DNA of 64,000 nucleotides from Prescottella sp. R16 (GCF_030656875.1 NZ_CP130943.1:2666001-2730000), one strand, 5' to 3'. Numbered from the stretch's first letter, positions 47,671-60,236 are shown. Translations and numbers: made by a program. Notes: generated from the sequence alone by a model not told the origin.

Positions 47671-48039
47671 TCAGAACGCCATCGACTGGGCGCGGCGGAC
47701 CACTTCGCGGGCCTGGTCGGTGTGCATCGCGTCGATCGGGGTGCCGGTCAGGGAGTCGTCCTCGGTGAACAGCCACTGCAGGATCTCCTCGTCGGCGAAT
47801 CCACCGTCCCGCAGGACCGTGATCAGCCCCGACAGGAGCCGGACCGGCTGCCCGTCCTCCCCGAAGAAGGCTTCCGGGACACCGGGAACCCGGTCCCGCT
47901 TGACGGCGATCAGACGGTGGTCGCGCAGCAACTGGTGCACCCCGGTGATCGGGATACCCATCCACTTCGACACGTCCGGCAGCTGCAGCAGCGGAATCGA
48001 CCGGTCCAACACGTCATCGCAGTAAGGGAGTGCACTCAC
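47671..48039 (-). CDS. Rv2175c-type winged-helix DNA-binding protein
   Basis: 122 residues. Resembles M. tuberculosis Rv2175c, a DNA-binding protein phosphorylated by PknL: L-P-D-V-S-K-W-M-G-I-P-I-T-G-V-H-Q-L-L helix-turn-helix-like start, D-G-G-F-x-D-E-E-I-x-x-W-L-F in the middle, and A-R-E-V-V-R-R-A-Q-S-M-A-F at the end. It is divergent from pknL, so kinase and substrate share an intergenic region. GTG 48039 follows TAACGT by 7 bases (leaderless). The N-terminal Thr phosphosite region of the mycobacterial protein is shorter here. Confidence 0.85.
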   Translation of the reverse strand: MSALPYCDDVLDRSIPLLQLPDVSKWMGIPITGVHQLLRDHRLIAVKRDRVPGVPEAFFGEDGQPVRLLSGLITVLRDGGFADEEILQWLFTEDDSLTGTPIDAMHTDQAREVVRRAQSMAF

Positions 48040-48046
48040 TCCCGCT

Positions 48047-48052
48047 ACGTTA
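48047..48052 (-). promoter_or_regulatory. -10 hexamer TAACGT of a leaderless transcript
   Basis: Seven bases upstream of the GTG at 48039 on the minus strand; it belongs to the divergent pknL intergenic region. Confidence 0.55.
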
Positions 48053-48195
48053 TCGGGTCCCGCCGCGTCCTTCGACCACCACCACCGTCTGCCGCACCTC
48101 GCGGAGTCGGGGTTGTCCGGGCGGCTGACTACGATCGGGGGGAATCTGTATCCGTCGAGACGAGGGGCTCGGGCTTGAATCCAGGAGGTCGAGGG

Positions 48196-50205
<2,010 letters not shown>

Positions 50206-50219
50206 CCGTGTGCTCGGCT

Positions 50220-50276
50220 CACAGCCGAAGGGACCCTTCGGTCGCCCGGGGCGATCGAAGGGTCCCTTCGGCTGTG
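50220..50276. terminator. Bidirectional terminator, 21-bp perfect stem
   Basis: Arms 50220-50240 and 50256-50276 pair perfectly around a 15-base loop; the arms contain their own smaller palindrome CGAAGGGACCCTTCG. It lies between convergent pknL and aroG. Confidence 0.88.
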
Positions 50277-50313
50277 GCGGCGGGAGTGCCCCGCCGGCGG
50301 GTGGAGTCGGAGA

Positions 50314-51720
<1,407 letters not shown>

Positions 51721-51777
51721 TCACATCCGGGGCCGAGAAGGCTCCCATTCACAAAGACCACCCCCGGGAGCCCCGGC

Positions 51778-52269
51778 TCACCGCAGTCGGCGGAACGCCT
51801 CGATCGCGTCGAACTTCGCAAGGTTGTGGCGGGCGTCGGCGAGGGCGTCGTGGGCGTCCTCGGGGACCGGCGGCAACGGCGGGCAGCCGTGGAATTCCCA
51901 GTGCTGACGCAGTTCGCGGGTGTAGCGCGGCATGCTCGACGGCAGTTCGGTCATCGCCCCGAACAGCTGGCACAGCGCGACGTGGTCGTATGCGGCGACC
52001 CACGCCCACAGTTCCGGTTCGATGCCGGGGCGCGGGATCAGGAACGCCATGAGGTCGTCCCGGATCCGGGTACGCGACTTCCACAGCGGCGACGACGGCG
52101 GCGGCAGTTTCGGCAGGACGTTGCGGCGCACCCAGCGTCCGGCACGGTCGGGATCGAACTCGGTGGAGACGGCGTAGAACTCGCGGCCGTCCTCGCACAC
52201 GACGCCGATCGAGACGAGCTCGATCGTGCGGCCGTCCTCGATGAATTCGCAGTCGTAGAAGTAGCGCAC
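51778..52269 (-). CDS. DEDD-type 3'-5' exoribonuclease (Rv2179c-like)
   Basis: 163 residues. R-Y-F-Y-D-C-E-F-I-E-D at the N terminus supplies the first Asp/Glu pair, A-Y-D-H-V-A-L supplies the middle Asp, and H-D-A-L-A-D-A the last His/Asp, a complete DEDDh set. The M. tuberculosis homologue is a metal-dependent RNA exonuclease acting on 3' overhangs. GTG 52269 lies 6 bases downstream of TAGGCT, again without a Shine-Dalgarno. Confidence 0.9.
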   Translation of the reverse strand: MRYFYDCEFIEDGRTIELVSIGVVCEDGREFYAVSTEFDPDRAGRWVRRNVLPKLPPPSSPLWKSRTRIRDDLMAFLIPRPGIEPELWAWVAAYDHVALCQLFGAMTELPSSMPRYTRELRQHWEFHGCPPLPPVPEDAHDALADARHNLAKFDAIEAFRRLR

Positions 52270-52275
52270 CGTGGG

Positions 52276-52281
52276 AGCCTA
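52276..52281 (-). promoter_or_regulatory. -10 hexamer TAGGCT of a leaderless transcript
   Basis: Six bases before the exoribonuclease GTG, minus strand; the divergent mannosyltransferase begins at 52340. Confidence 0.5.
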
Positions 52282-52339
52282 TGCTCCCGTTCAGCGGGCT
52301 ACTCCACACGGGAGCCCCGGTTCGGGGCAGGATGGTTCG

Positions 52340-53644
52340 GTGCGCACCCCCTCCCCCGATACTGCCGATCGACCGTCCGACACCGGGCGGCCGGTGCCGT
52401 CGTGGTGGCAGTCGCCGTTCGGAGCCGTGGCCCGGGTCGTGATCGCGGCGGGCGCGTTGTTCGGCGCGACCTTCTACCTGATCGGGATTCCGGGGCTCCG
52501 CGACGTCGGCCTCCACTACCGCATCGACCTCGACGTGTACCGGCTCGGGGGCGCGGTGTTCGCGGAGGGAGGCCCGCTGTACGGGTCGCTGCCGAAGACG
52601 GCGTCGGGTGATTCGCTGCCGTTCACGTATCCGCCGCTCGCGGCGGTGGTGTTCTCGCCGATGTCGGCGATCTCGCTGGACGCCGCCGGGGTGGTGTTGA
52701 CGGTGCTGACGGTGCTGGCACTGTTCGCGTCGCTCGCGCTCACGCTGGCGTCGATCGGGGTGCGGGTGCGCACGATGCTGGCGTGGACGGCGCTGGCGGC
52801 GACGGCGGTGGCGTTCACGCTCGAGCCGGTGCGGTCGACGTTCGACTACGGGCAGGTCAACATTTTGTTGATGGCGTTCGTGGCGGCGGACTGCCTGCCG
52901 AAGCGGACGCCGTGGCCGCGGGGGCTCCTGATCGGGTTCGTGGCTGCGGTGAAGCTGACACCGGCGGTGTTCGTGCTGTTCTTCCTGGTGCGCAGGGACG
53001 TTCGGGCGGCGGTGACGACCGGGGTGAGTTTCGTGGCGTTCGGCGCGATCGGGTTCGTGCTGACCCGCGCCGACTCGTGGCAGTACTGGACGGAGACGCT
53101 GTTCGAGTCGAACCGGATCGGGACGCCCGCGTATCCGGCGAATCAGAGCATCACCGGCATGCTGGCCCGCCTCGGGGTGGACGAGTCGCTGCGCAGTGTG
53201 CTGTGGCTGGGTCTGAGTGTCGTGGCGCTCGGGGTCGCCGCGATCGCGATGCACCGCGCGTTCGCGGCGGGGGCGACGGCGCTCGCGCTGTGCGTCAATG
53301 CGCTGTTCGGGCTTCTCGCGTCTCCCGTGTCGTGGTCACACCACTGGGTCTGGGTCGCCCCGCTCCTCACGCTCACTGCGGTCGAGGCATACCGGCGTCG
53401 CAGCGCGCTGCTCGGGGCCGGCGTCGTCGTGAGCTGGCTGCTGTTCGTGATCGCCCCGCACTGGCGGCTCGGGCCGGGCCGCTGGGACGGGGCCGGATGG
53501 CCGCTGTGGGACCAGTTCCTCGCCTCGTCGTACGTGTGGTGGGCGGTCGCCGTGATCGTCGTGGTCGCGTGCGGGGCCGGGCTCGGTCGGCGGCGTGCCG
53601 ACCGGCCCGACGACGCCGTCGCGCAGCCGGTGCCGGTGTCCTGA
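52340..53644 (+). CDS. GT87 polyprenyl-phosphomannose mannosyltransferase (MptC-like)
   Basis: 434 residues with about ten helices and the GT87 motif L-H-Y-R-I-D-L-D-V-Y near residue 62 (catalytic Asp) and T-Y-P-P-L shortly after. Corresponds to Rv2181, which adds alpha-1,2-mannose branches to lipomannan and LAM. GTG 52340, GGCAGGA about 8 bases upstream; an earlier in-frame start lies in the shared promoter region. The Rv2180c membrane gene that sits between Rv2179c and Rv2181 in M. tuberculosis is absent. Confidence 0.88.
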   Translation: MRTPSPDTADRPSDTGRPVPSWWQSPFGAVARVVIAAGALFGATFYLIGIPGLRDVGLHYRIDLDVYRLGGAVFAEGGPLYGSLPKTASGDSLPFTYPPLAAVVFSPMSAISLDAAGVVLTVLTVLALFASLALTLASIGVRVRTMLAWTALAATAVAFTLEPVRSTFDYGQVNILLMAFVAADCLPKRTPWPRGLLIGFVAAVKLTPAVFVLFFLVRRDVRAAVTTGVSFVAFGAIGFVLTRADSWQYWTETLFESNRIGTPAYPANQSITGMLARLGVDESLRSVLWLGLSVVALGVAAIAMHRAFAAGATALALCVNALFGLLASPVSWSHHWVWVAPLLTLTAVEAYRRRSALLGAGVVVSWLLFVIAPHWRLGPGRWDGAGWPLWDQFLASSYVWWAVAVIVVVACGAGLGRRRADRPDDAVAQPVPVS

Positions 53645-53699
53645 TCCGGCCTCGATCGGCGTCGGCGCACGGTCACGCCGGAGCTGCACGTCGACGACG

Positions 53700-53718
53700 G
53701 TCACCGGATCGTCCGGTG
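53700..53718. terminator. Weak hairpin between convergent genes
   Basis: CACCGGA (53702-53708) pairs with TCCGGTG (53712-53718) around a 3-base loop, extended by a bulged outer stem. It is in the only spacer between the mannosyltransferase and the acyltransferase. Confidence 0.35.
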
Positions 53719-53739
53719 GTGACACCACTTTCGGTTCGG

Positions 53740-54465
53740 TCAGCTCACCTGGGTGTCGGGGATCCTGGCGGCGTCACCGGCCGGAGCCTCCGGTGCCGGG
53801 TCCTTGAGGGTGGCGGCGTAGATGTCGACGTACTCCTGGCCCGACAGGCGCATCAGCTTGTACATGACCTCGTCGGTGACGGCGCGTTCGACGAACCGGT
53901 TGCCGCCCATGCCGTCGAAGCGGGAGAAGTCGATCGGCTCGCCGATACGGATGGTCACCTTGGCGGGCTTCCACAGGCGCGACCCGATCGGGTTGACCTT
54001 CTCGGTACCGATCATCGCGACGGGGATGACCTTGACGCCGGATTCGAGGGCGAGCCGCGCCATACCGGTCTTGCCCTTGTAGAGGCGACCGTCGGGCGAG
54101 CGGGTGCCCTCCGGGTAGATGCCGAGGAGCTTGCCCTGACCCAGGACCCGCAGGCCCGCGTCGAGAGCGTCCTTCGCGGCCGACGCGCCGGTGCGGTCGA
54201 TCGGCACCTGCCCGACCGCGGAGAAGAACCACTTCTGGAAGGCGCCCTTGGGGCCGCTGCCGGTGAAGTACTCGCTCTTGGCGAGGAACGTGATGCGCCG
54301 CTTGACCCGCAGTGGCAGGAAGAACGAATCCAGCACGGCCTGATGATTACTGGCGAGAATCGCCGGTCCGTCCAGTGGAATGTTCTCGGCGCCTTCGAGT
54401 TTCGGCCGTCCGAGGAGCCACAGCTGGGGGCCCAGCAACACGTACTTGAACAGCCAGTACCACAT
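53740..54465 (-). CDS. 1-acyl-glycerol-3-phosphate acyltransferase (PlsC family)
   Basis: Makes phosphatidic acid or another acylated lipid at the membrane. 241 residues; the HX4D catalytic motif is N-H-Q-A-V-L-D (about 40-46) and Y-P-E-G-T-R-S follows at about 120. ATG 54465 with AAGGA about 5 bases upstream. Corresponds to Rv2182c. 160 bases separate it from the ROK gene; it may be read from the upstream operon or its own promoter. Confidence 0.92.
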   Translation of the reverse strand: MWYWLFKYVLLGPQLWLLGRPKLEGAENIPLDGPAILASNHQAVLDSFFLPLRVKRRITFLAKSEYFTGSGPKGAFQKWFFSAVGQVPIDRTGASAAKDALDAGLRVLGQGKLLGIYPEGTRSPDGRLYKGKTGMARLALESGVKVIPVAMIGTEKVNPIGSRLWKPAKVTIRIGEPIDFSRFDGMGGNRFVERAVTDEVMYKLMRLSGQEYVDIYAATLKDPAPEAPAGDAARIPDTQVS

Positions 54466-54625
54466 GTTGTCCTTCCGGCCCCGGGGCTTGTCTCTGTCCA
54501 AGACTGTACTCAGCAGTCTCGGCAGCTGCCACACCGCACCACCGCGTCCCCGGGGACGTGCCCGAGACTCGCCGCGGTGTGCCCGCGGCATGTTCGAGGA
54601 CGGCGGGAACACCGTCCGACGTGCG

Positions 54626-55588
54626 TCAGAGCACGGCCCGGGCCAGGTCCGCGGCACCGATCACGGCCGCCGATTCCCCGAGCAGGGTGTGCCGGATCCG
54701 GGCCAGCGGGCGGTGACCGGAGCCGGTGACCAGCCGCGCGTAGTGCTCGCGGGCGTCGTCGAGGAACAGCGGCGCCGAACTGCCGGCGCCCCCGCAGATC
54801 ACGACGAGATCCGGGTCGAACACGTCGGACACGGTGGCCAGGCCCACACCCAGCCACCTCGCGAAGTCGGCGAACGTCGCCAGCGCCAGCGGGTCGCCGT
54901 CGGCGGCGGCCGCCGCGATCCGGCGGCCGGTGAGTGCACCGGGGTCGACCGCGACGGCGCGCGCCAGGACGGTCGACTCCGAGGGGTCTGCGGCCAGCAG
55001 GTCCAGGGCCGTCTCGACGAGTGCGGTGCCGCTGCAGTACCGCTCCCAGCAGCCGCGTTTGCCGCACGCGCACGGCCGGCCACCGGGGACGACCTGCAGG
55101 TGCCCGAGTTCCGGTGCCACCCCGAAACTTCCGCGGTAGAGCCGACCGTCGATCAGCAGGGCCGCGCCGATACCGGTGCCGATCGCGACGACGACCACGT
55201 TGCGCCCGCCGGCCGCGGCCCCGAACCGGGACTCGCCCCAGCCGGCGGCGTTGGCGTCGTGTTCGAGGACGACGGGCAGCCCGAGCCGCTCGGCGAGAAT
55301 GCGGGCGACGGGTGCGTCCACCCACGGCAGGTGCGGCGCGAATCGCACCGTCGTGCGGTCCGAGTCGACGAATCCGGCCACGGCGAGGCCGACGGCCGCC
55401 ACCGGGTGCCGCGCGGCGAGTTCCCGGACCGCGCGTTCGATACCGCGTTCGAGGGCGTCCGCGGACTGGGGTGTCGGCGCACGCACCGAGTCGAGCACCT
55501 CGCCGCCGGAGTCGACGACCGAGGCGCGGATGCTGGTGCCGCCGACGTCGATCCCGACGGTCGGCGGATCCGGGTGCGGAGCGTTCAC
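54626..55588 (-). CDS. ROK-family sugar kinase (glucokinase-like)
   Basis: 320 residues; phosphate loop D-V-G-G-T-S (14-19), the ROK signature zinc site C-x-C-G-x-x-G-C-W-E, E-L-G-H, and the D-A-N-A-A-G-W-G-E catalytic region (Asp). Phosphorylates glucose or a related hexose, with ATP or polyphosphate. GTG 55588 overlaps the stop of the cysteine-motif gene. It occupies a place not recalled in M. tuberculosis between the Rv2183c and Rv2182c equivalents, so it looks like an insertion into a conserved operon. Confidence 0.88.
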   Translation of the reverse strand: MNAPHPDPPTVGIDVGGTSIRASVVDSGGEVLDSVRAPTPQSADALERGIERAVRELAARHPVAAVGLAVAGFVDSDRTTVRFAPHLPWVDAPVARILAERLGLPVVLEHDANAAGWGESRFGAAAGGRNVVVVAIGTGIGAALLIDGRLYRGSFGVAPELGHLQVVPGGRPCACGKRGCWERYCSGTALVETALDLLAADPSESTVLARAVAVDPGALTGRRIAAAAADGDPLALATFADFARWLGVGLATVSDVFDPDLVVICGGAGSSAPLFLDDAREHYARLVTGSGHRPLARIRHTLLGESAAVIGAADLARAVL

Positions 55589-55956
55589 GTCCTGATCGTC
55601 ACATCGATCGGCGCGAACACCGACCGGGGCGGTACCGGATCGCCGTCGGCGGGAGCGGCCGGCGAACCCGCGGCCGCGGTGCGCTCGTGGGCGTCGCGCA
55701 TCTCCCGCAGTGCCGCGATCAGGGTCGACGCCTGTCCGGCCACGAGGGTCACGAGATCGTGCTGCTCTCCGCGGACGAGGGCCGCCAGCGCACACAGGGG
55801 ACACCACGAGCAGCTGCTGCAGCCGCCGGAACCGTCGGCGGTCGCGGCAGATCCGGCGGCCTGCTGCGCCTTCGCGAGGATCGGGTCGAGACGGTCGAGG
55901 ACCGTGTCGGCGAGCGCCCGCAGCTCGGCGATCAGTTCGGCGTGCTCCCCCGTCAC
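55585..55956 (-). CDS. Small protein with a CxxCxxCxxC motif
   Basis: 123 residues, soluble. A helical N terminus (about 1-33) leads to a tight run of four cysteines at 46, 49, 52 and 55, spaced exactly CxxCxxCxxC and flanked by Gly/Ser, then another helix (about 56-90) and a Pro-rich C terminus. This could hold a metal ion or an Fe-S cluster. Probably the equivalent of Rv2183c by position; no function known. Overlaps the ATPase gene upstream (GTGA) and the ROK gene downstream (GTGA). Confidence 0.7.
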   Translation of the reverse strand: MTGEHAELIAELRALADTVLDRLDPILAKAQQAAGSAATADGSGGCSSCSWCPLCALAALVRGEQHDLVTLVAGQASTLIAALREMRDAHERTAAAGSPAAPADGDPVPPRSVFAPIDVTIRT

Positions 55957-57140
55957 TGTGGCCACACCGCCGGATCGGGGACGAACCGCACCACCAGGTC
56001 GGTGCCGTCGAAGTCGGCCCCCGTCACGGTGCAGCGCCGCAGCACCGATGCCAGCCGTATGCGACGCCGTCGGCCGTCGGCCCCCACCAGCAAGTCGTCC
56101 TCCACTCGTCCCAACGTCAGTGTTCCCGGGTCGACGACCGGGAGGTGCATCCGCATGGCGTACACCGATTCCACGTCGCCCGAACCCGATTCCCGCGTCA
56201 CCCGCACCGACGGTTCGGCTGCCGCCGTGCCGGCCGGGTCGACCGGATCCACCGGGTCGCCACCGGCCTCGGGGTACACCGAGGCGGCGAGAGCCGCGAG
56301 AGCGTCCCACCCTATCGGTTCGGTTCCGGCCCGTGCGGCGGCGAGGACCGGAGCCGCGTCCACCCTGCTTTCGGCCATCGGATCGTCCTGGCGCGCACTG
56401 TTGTTCATGATCACGGCGTCGACCCGCAGGCCCGTGAGGGCGGCCGCGGACAGCACACGTCGGGTCTCCGCGGCCGCAATCCGTCCCGGCGCCGACACGA
56501 CGCGCAGCGCCGTCCGGTCCCGGTCCGCGAGCAGCCGCGCGGCGGCATCGGCGCCGTCGACCACCCGGTCGACCAGTGCGGCGGCGAACGCCGCCCGGGG
56601 ATCGGAGGAGGTCGCGGCGGCGACCCGGCGGTGCTGCGGCCACAGCCGCTCGACGTATCCGGTGACCGTGCCCGGCAGGGCCAGTGTGCGCAGCGCGTCG
56701 GCCGTGGGGGGACAGTCCACGACGACGACGTCCCAGCGCCCCTCCCCCGCGAGCCGGACGATCTCCCCGAGGCCCAGGAGGTCCTCGACACCGGGCAGCC
56801 CGGTCAGTTCCTCCGGCGCCAGATCGGTGAACCGGTCGCCGTGGTCGTGGCTACCGGCGACCGCGAGCAATGCGATCAGGCCGCGGTACCGCTGTTCGAG
56901 CAGTCCGAGGGTGTCGATCTCGACGGCGTCGAGCCCGCCCCCGATCCGGGTCTCCGTACCGCGTCCGACCGGTCGATCGAGCACGTCGGACAGTGCGTGC
57001 GCCTGATCCAGTGAGGCCAGCAGCACCCGCCGGCCCGCCGCGGCGAGGGCGACAGCCGTGGCCGCGGCCAGCGTCGTCCGGCCCGCACCGCCCTTGCCGA
57101 CGAACAGCCGGACCGCGGCCCCCGGGCTCGCGGCGCTCAG
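55953..57140 (-). CDS. ArsA/GET3-like P-loop ATPase
   Basis: 395 residues with the proposed start. Deviant Walker A GKGGAGRTT (15-23) belongs to the ArsA/GET3/MinD class; the family switch region V-V-D-C-P-P-T-A-D is seen in the middle, and a beta-rich C-terminal domain follows from about 310. Corresponds to Rv2184c. The frame has no ATG, GTG or TTG between the end of the upstream gene and the P-loop; the best start is CTG 57140, forming a CTGA overlap with the upstream stop, like the GTGA overlaps of its neighbours, behind GGAGG. Confidence 0.85.
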   Translation of the reverse strand: MSAASPGAAVRLFVGKGGAGRTTLAAATAVALAAAGRRVLLASLDQAHALSDVLDRPVGRGTETRIGGGLDAVEIDTLGLLEQRYRGLIALLAVAGSHDHGDRFTDLAPEELTGLPGVEDLLGLGEIVRLAGEGRWDVVVVDCPPTADALRTLALPGTVTGYVERLWPQHRRVAAATSSDPRAAFAAALVDRVVDGADAAARLLADRDRTALRVVSAPGRIAAAETRRVLSAAALTGLRVDAVIMNNSARQDDPMAESRVDAAPVLAAARAGTEPIGWDALAALAASVYPEAGGDPVDPVDPAGTAAAEPSVRVTRESGSGDVESVYAMRMHLPVVDPGTLTLGRVEDDLLVGADGRRRRIRLASVLRRCTVTGADFDGTDLVVRFVPDPAVWPQ

Positions 57141-57586
57141 CCCTCCACCCGCTTCTTGAGCTCCTCGAGGGCGGTGCCGGTGATGACCTTCTCCGCCTTC
57201 CGTTTGAACAGGCCGATCATCGGGATCGTCAGGTCGACGGTCAGCTCGTAGGTGACGCGTGTCGATGCCCCGCCACCCTCCGAGCTCTCGGGCTCGAGCA
57301 CATACGAGCCGTGCTGCGCCTTCTGGATCTCCCCGGACACGAGGTCCCACTCGACCGACAGCCCGTCGGGCGCCCACCGGTACCGCAGCACGTACGTGTC
57401 CTTGACCATGCCGGCGTCGAGCACGAACCGCACCTGCTCGGCCCGTCCGTCGGTGCCGGTCGCGAGGACCTCGACGGACTTGGCTGCATCCACCCACTCC
57501 GGGTAGGCGGCGAAGTCGGCGATCACGCCCATCACGTGTTCGGCGGGTGCGTCGACGGTGATCGACCGCCGGGTCTTCTCGGCCAT
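57137..57586 (-). CDS. SRPBCC/START-like domain protein
   Basis: 149 residues; the helix-grip fold pattern with an N-terminal strand (R-R-S-I-T-V-D-A-P-A-E-x-V), central V-x-F-V-L-D-A and C-terminal helix is typical of polyketide-cyclase/START-like lipid binders. Corresponds to Rv2185c. It probably binds a hydrophobic ligand; the ligand is unknown. ATG 57586 with AAAGGAAG about 10 bases upstream. Confidence 0.82.
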   Translation of the reverse strand: MAEKTRRSITVDAPAEHVMGVIADFAAYPEWVDAAKSVEVLATGTDGRAEQVRFVLDAGMVKDTYVLRYRWAPDGLSVEWDLVSGEIQKAQHGSYVLEPESSEGGGASTRVTYELTVDLTIPMIGLFKRKAEKVITGTALEELKKRVEG

Positions 57587-57704
57587 GCCTCGGACGCTTC
57601 CTTTCAGAACGAACGGATGCGGTGGTGCCGCACCCGTCCATCACACACGAACCCCCGGGCACCGCACAATTCTCTCCGTGCCCCTCTCCGTGCCGCTGCG
57701 GCCT

Positions 57705-58094
57705 CTACGCGGCGGGCGGTTCCCCCGCCGGGCGCCCCGACTCGAGCTGCCGTTTGATCTCGAACGTCATCTCCTTGCCGGCGACCCGGCGGGCGTGGTT
57801 CATGCCGGCCAGGTCGAGGGACGCCAGATTCTGCGGGCTCACCCCGGTCGGTTCGGCGTGCAGGAAGTAGTGCACGACGGTGCCGTCCATCACCGGTTCG
57901 AGCCACACTTCCATCGTGCCCGTCAACGGTCCGGCGACGGTCCAGCGGATTCCCTTCTCCCCGCGGTCTTCTCGGACGTCGAGGGCGAGGTCCGGCCACC
58001 AGGCCCGCCACCGCGCGCGCACGGACACACGGGCGGCCACCTTCTCCGGGGCTGCGGCTACGAACGTCTGGTCGGCGACCTGAATGCTGCTCAC
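57705..58094 (-). CDS. SRPBCC-like protein (Rv2186c-type)
   Basis: 129 residues; same general fold class as the next gene, with V-A-D-Q-T-F-V-A-A-A-P opening and W-x-V-x-G-P-L-T-G-T-M-E-V-W in the middle. Two related small lipid-binding-type proteins in tandem upstream of an ArsA-like ATPase is the conserved Rv2184c-Rv2186c arrangement. GTG 58094 is preferred; ATG 58112 would add 6 residues. It ends 118 bases before the second SRPBCC gene, and the gap shows nothing further. Confidence 0.75.
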   Translation of the reverse strand: MSSIQVADQTFVAAAPEKVAARVSVRARWRAWWPDLALDVREDRGEKGIRWTVAGPLTGTMEVWLEPVMDGTVVHYFLHAEPTGVSPQNLASLDLAGMNHARRVAGKEMTFEIKRQLESGRPAGEPPAA

Positions 58095-58262
58095 TCCCAC
58101 AGCTTCACACACCGGCCCCGAGGCCGGTGACCCGGATTACACTGGACGACGGTCCACTTCCCGGCCACCGAGCCGACGGCAGTGCCGCACGTCACTCTGC
58201 GGCGGTCTATCGTGGGGACCAGCAAAACTTACTCGTCAGTATTTTCAGTGCCGGAGGTTGTC

Positions 58263-60074
58263 GTGCCCGAGTTCAGCGTTCCTGCCACCTTCACGATCCC
58301 GGAGGACGCGTCCGCAGTCGACTCCGTCTTCGAGTTCGCAAAGACGAAGCCCGGCCACATCGTCTACCGGCGCCTCGTGAACGGCACCTGGACCGACGTG
58401 AACGCGCGCGACTTCGCCGAGCAGGTCACCGCGGTCGCCAAGGGCCTGATCGCCCGCGGCGTGCGTCCGGGCGACCGGGTTGCGCTCATGTCGGCGACCC
58501 GCTACGAGTGGCCGCTGCTCGACTACGCGATCTGGGCCGCCGGCGGTGTCACGGTGCCGATCTACGAGACGTCGTCCGCCGAGCAGGTGCGATGGATCCT
58601 CGAGGACTCGGCCGCGGTCGGGCTGATCGTCGAGACCGCGAAACATTCGGCGACCGTCGCCGACGTCGCCGCGGCCGCACCCGAACTGCGCGCGGTCCTG
58701 CAGATCGACCCGTCCGGCACCGATGCCGGAGCCGTCGCGATCCTCACCGCGGACGGCGCCGACGTGTCCGACGACGACGTGCAGACCCGGGTGCGGGACC
58801 TGAAGTCCGCCGACCCGGCCACGCTCATCTACACCTCCGGCACCACCGGGCGCCCCAAGGGCTGCCAGCTCACGCACTCGAACCTCATCGCCGAGTCGAA
58901 GGGCATCGTCGCCTCGACCCTCGGCGGCCTGCTCACCCAGCCCGGCGTGAACACACTGATGTTCCTGCCGCTCGCGCACGTGCTGGCCCGCGCGGTGTCG
59001 ATCGCCGCGTTCGACGCCGGCGCCGCCCTCGGGCACACGAGCGACATCCCCAACCTGGTGCCGACGTTCGCCGAGTTCCGGCCCGACTTCATCCTGTCCG
59101 TTCCGCGCGTCTTCGAGAAGGTGTACAACACCGCGCGGCAGAAGGCGCACAACGAGGGCAAGGGCAAGATCTTCGACATCGCCGCCGCCACCGCCGTCGA
59201 GTGGAGCGAGGCCCAGGACACCGGTGGTCCCGGTCTGCTGCTGAACATCAAGCACGCGATCTTCGACAAGCTCGTCTACTCGAAGCTGCGGGCCGCACTC
59301 GGCGGGAAGTGCCAGCTCGCGATCTCCGGTGGTGCACCGCTCGGCGCGCGGCTCGGGCACTTCTTCCGCGGCCTCGGCGTCACCATCTACGAGGGTTACG
59401 GCCTCACCGAGACGACGGCCGCGTTCGCCGTCAACACGATCGGCAACCAGAAGATCGGCACCGTCGGGAAACCGTTGGCCGGCAATGCCGTCCGTGTCGC
59501 CGACGACGGCGAGATCCTGCTCCGCGGCCCGGTCGTGTTCGGCGGCTACTGGCGCAACGAGGCCGCGACGGCGGAGGCGATCGAGGACGGCTGGTTCCAC
59601 ACCGGCGACCTCGGCACCGTCGACGCCGACGGCTACATCACGATCACCGGCCGCAAGAAGGAGATCATCGTCACCGCCGGCGGCAAGAACGTCGCTCCCG
59701 CACAGCTCGAGGACCATCTGCGGGCGCACCCGCTGATCAGCCAGGCCATCGTCGTCGGCGATCAGAAACCGTTCATCGGTGCCCTCATCACGATCGACGC
59801 CGAGGCCCTGCCCGGGTGGAACGAACGCAACGGCAAACCGTCCGCCACCACGGTCGCGGACCTGCTCGCCGACGCCGACCTCGTCGCCGAGATCGACGCC
59901 GCCGTCGCCGAGGCCAACAAGCTGGTCTCGCACGCGGAGTCCATCAAGAAGTACCGCATCCTGCCCGTCGACTTCACCGAGGAGACCGGGGAACTCACCC
60001 CCACGATGAAGCTCAAGCGGAACGTCGTGCACACGAGCTTCGCCGCCGACATCGAGAAGATCTACGCCGGATAG
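58263..60074 (+). CDS. fadD15: Long-chain fatty-acid--CoA ligase FadD15
   Basis: 603 residues (about 600 in M. tuberculosis, Rv2187). AMP-binding motif [11 protein letters not shown] at 190-200, [10 protein letters not shown] near 380, and C-terminal catalytic Lys in the M-K-L-K-R region. Activates fatty acids for phospholipid, PIM or mycolate acylation; its neighbours are PIM enzymes. GTG 58263 with GGAGG at 58253-58257; an upstream frame reaches further but lacks a ribosome site. An unusually A/T-rich leader (58221-58246) precedes it. Confidence 0.94.
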   Translation: MPEFSVPATFTIPEDASAVDSVFEFAKTKPGHIVYRRLVNGTWTDVNARDFAEQVTAVAKGLIARGVRPGDRVALMSATRYEWPLLDYAIWAAGGVTVPIYETSSAEQVRWILEDSAAVGLIVETAKHSATVADVAAAAPELRAVLQIDPSGTDAGAVAILTADGADVSDDDVQTRVRDLKSADPATLIYTSGTTGRPKGCQLTHSNLIAESKGIVASTLGGLLTQPGVNTLMFLPLAHVLARAVSIAAFDAGAALGHTSDIPNLVPTFAEFRPDFILSVPRVFEKVYNTARQKAHNEGKGKIFDIAAATAVEWSEAQDTGGPGLLLNIKHAIFDKLVYSKLRAALGGKCQLAISGGAPLGARLGHFFRGLGVTIYEGYGLTETTAAFAVNTIGNQKIGTVGKPLAGNAVRVADDGEILLRGPVVFGGYWRNEAATAEAIEDGWFHTGDLGTVDADGYITITGRKKEIIVTAGGKNVAPAQLEDHLRAHPLISQAIVVGDQKPFIGALITIDAEALPGWNERNGKPSATTVADLLADADLVAEIDAAVAEANKLVSHAESIKKYRILPVDFTEETGELTPTMKLKRNVVHTSFAADIEKIYAG

Positions 60075-60140
60075 CCGACCTCGTCCCGCCCGGACCGAGG
60101 CATGCAACGTAGTTGCAACCGTCCGGGTGGGACGCTCGTC

Positions 60141-60227
60141 GCGAGGTGTTCCCACACGTCGGGGGTGGGAAGACCTCGCGCGTAGCGGTGCTCGAGCCCC
60201 ACGTCGGGGGTTGGGCTCGGGCACCGC
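60141..60227. terminator. Tandem hairpins with the same loop sequence
   Basis: First stem 60141-60154/60166-60179 and second stem 60185-60199/60213-60227, each 14-15 bp with one mismatch. Both loops contain CACGTCGGGGG (60155-60165 and 60200-60210). They lie between convergent fadD15 and pimB and are probably a double terminator; the shared loop is unexplained. Confidence 0.65.
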
Positions 60228-60236
60228 GGACGCCGA

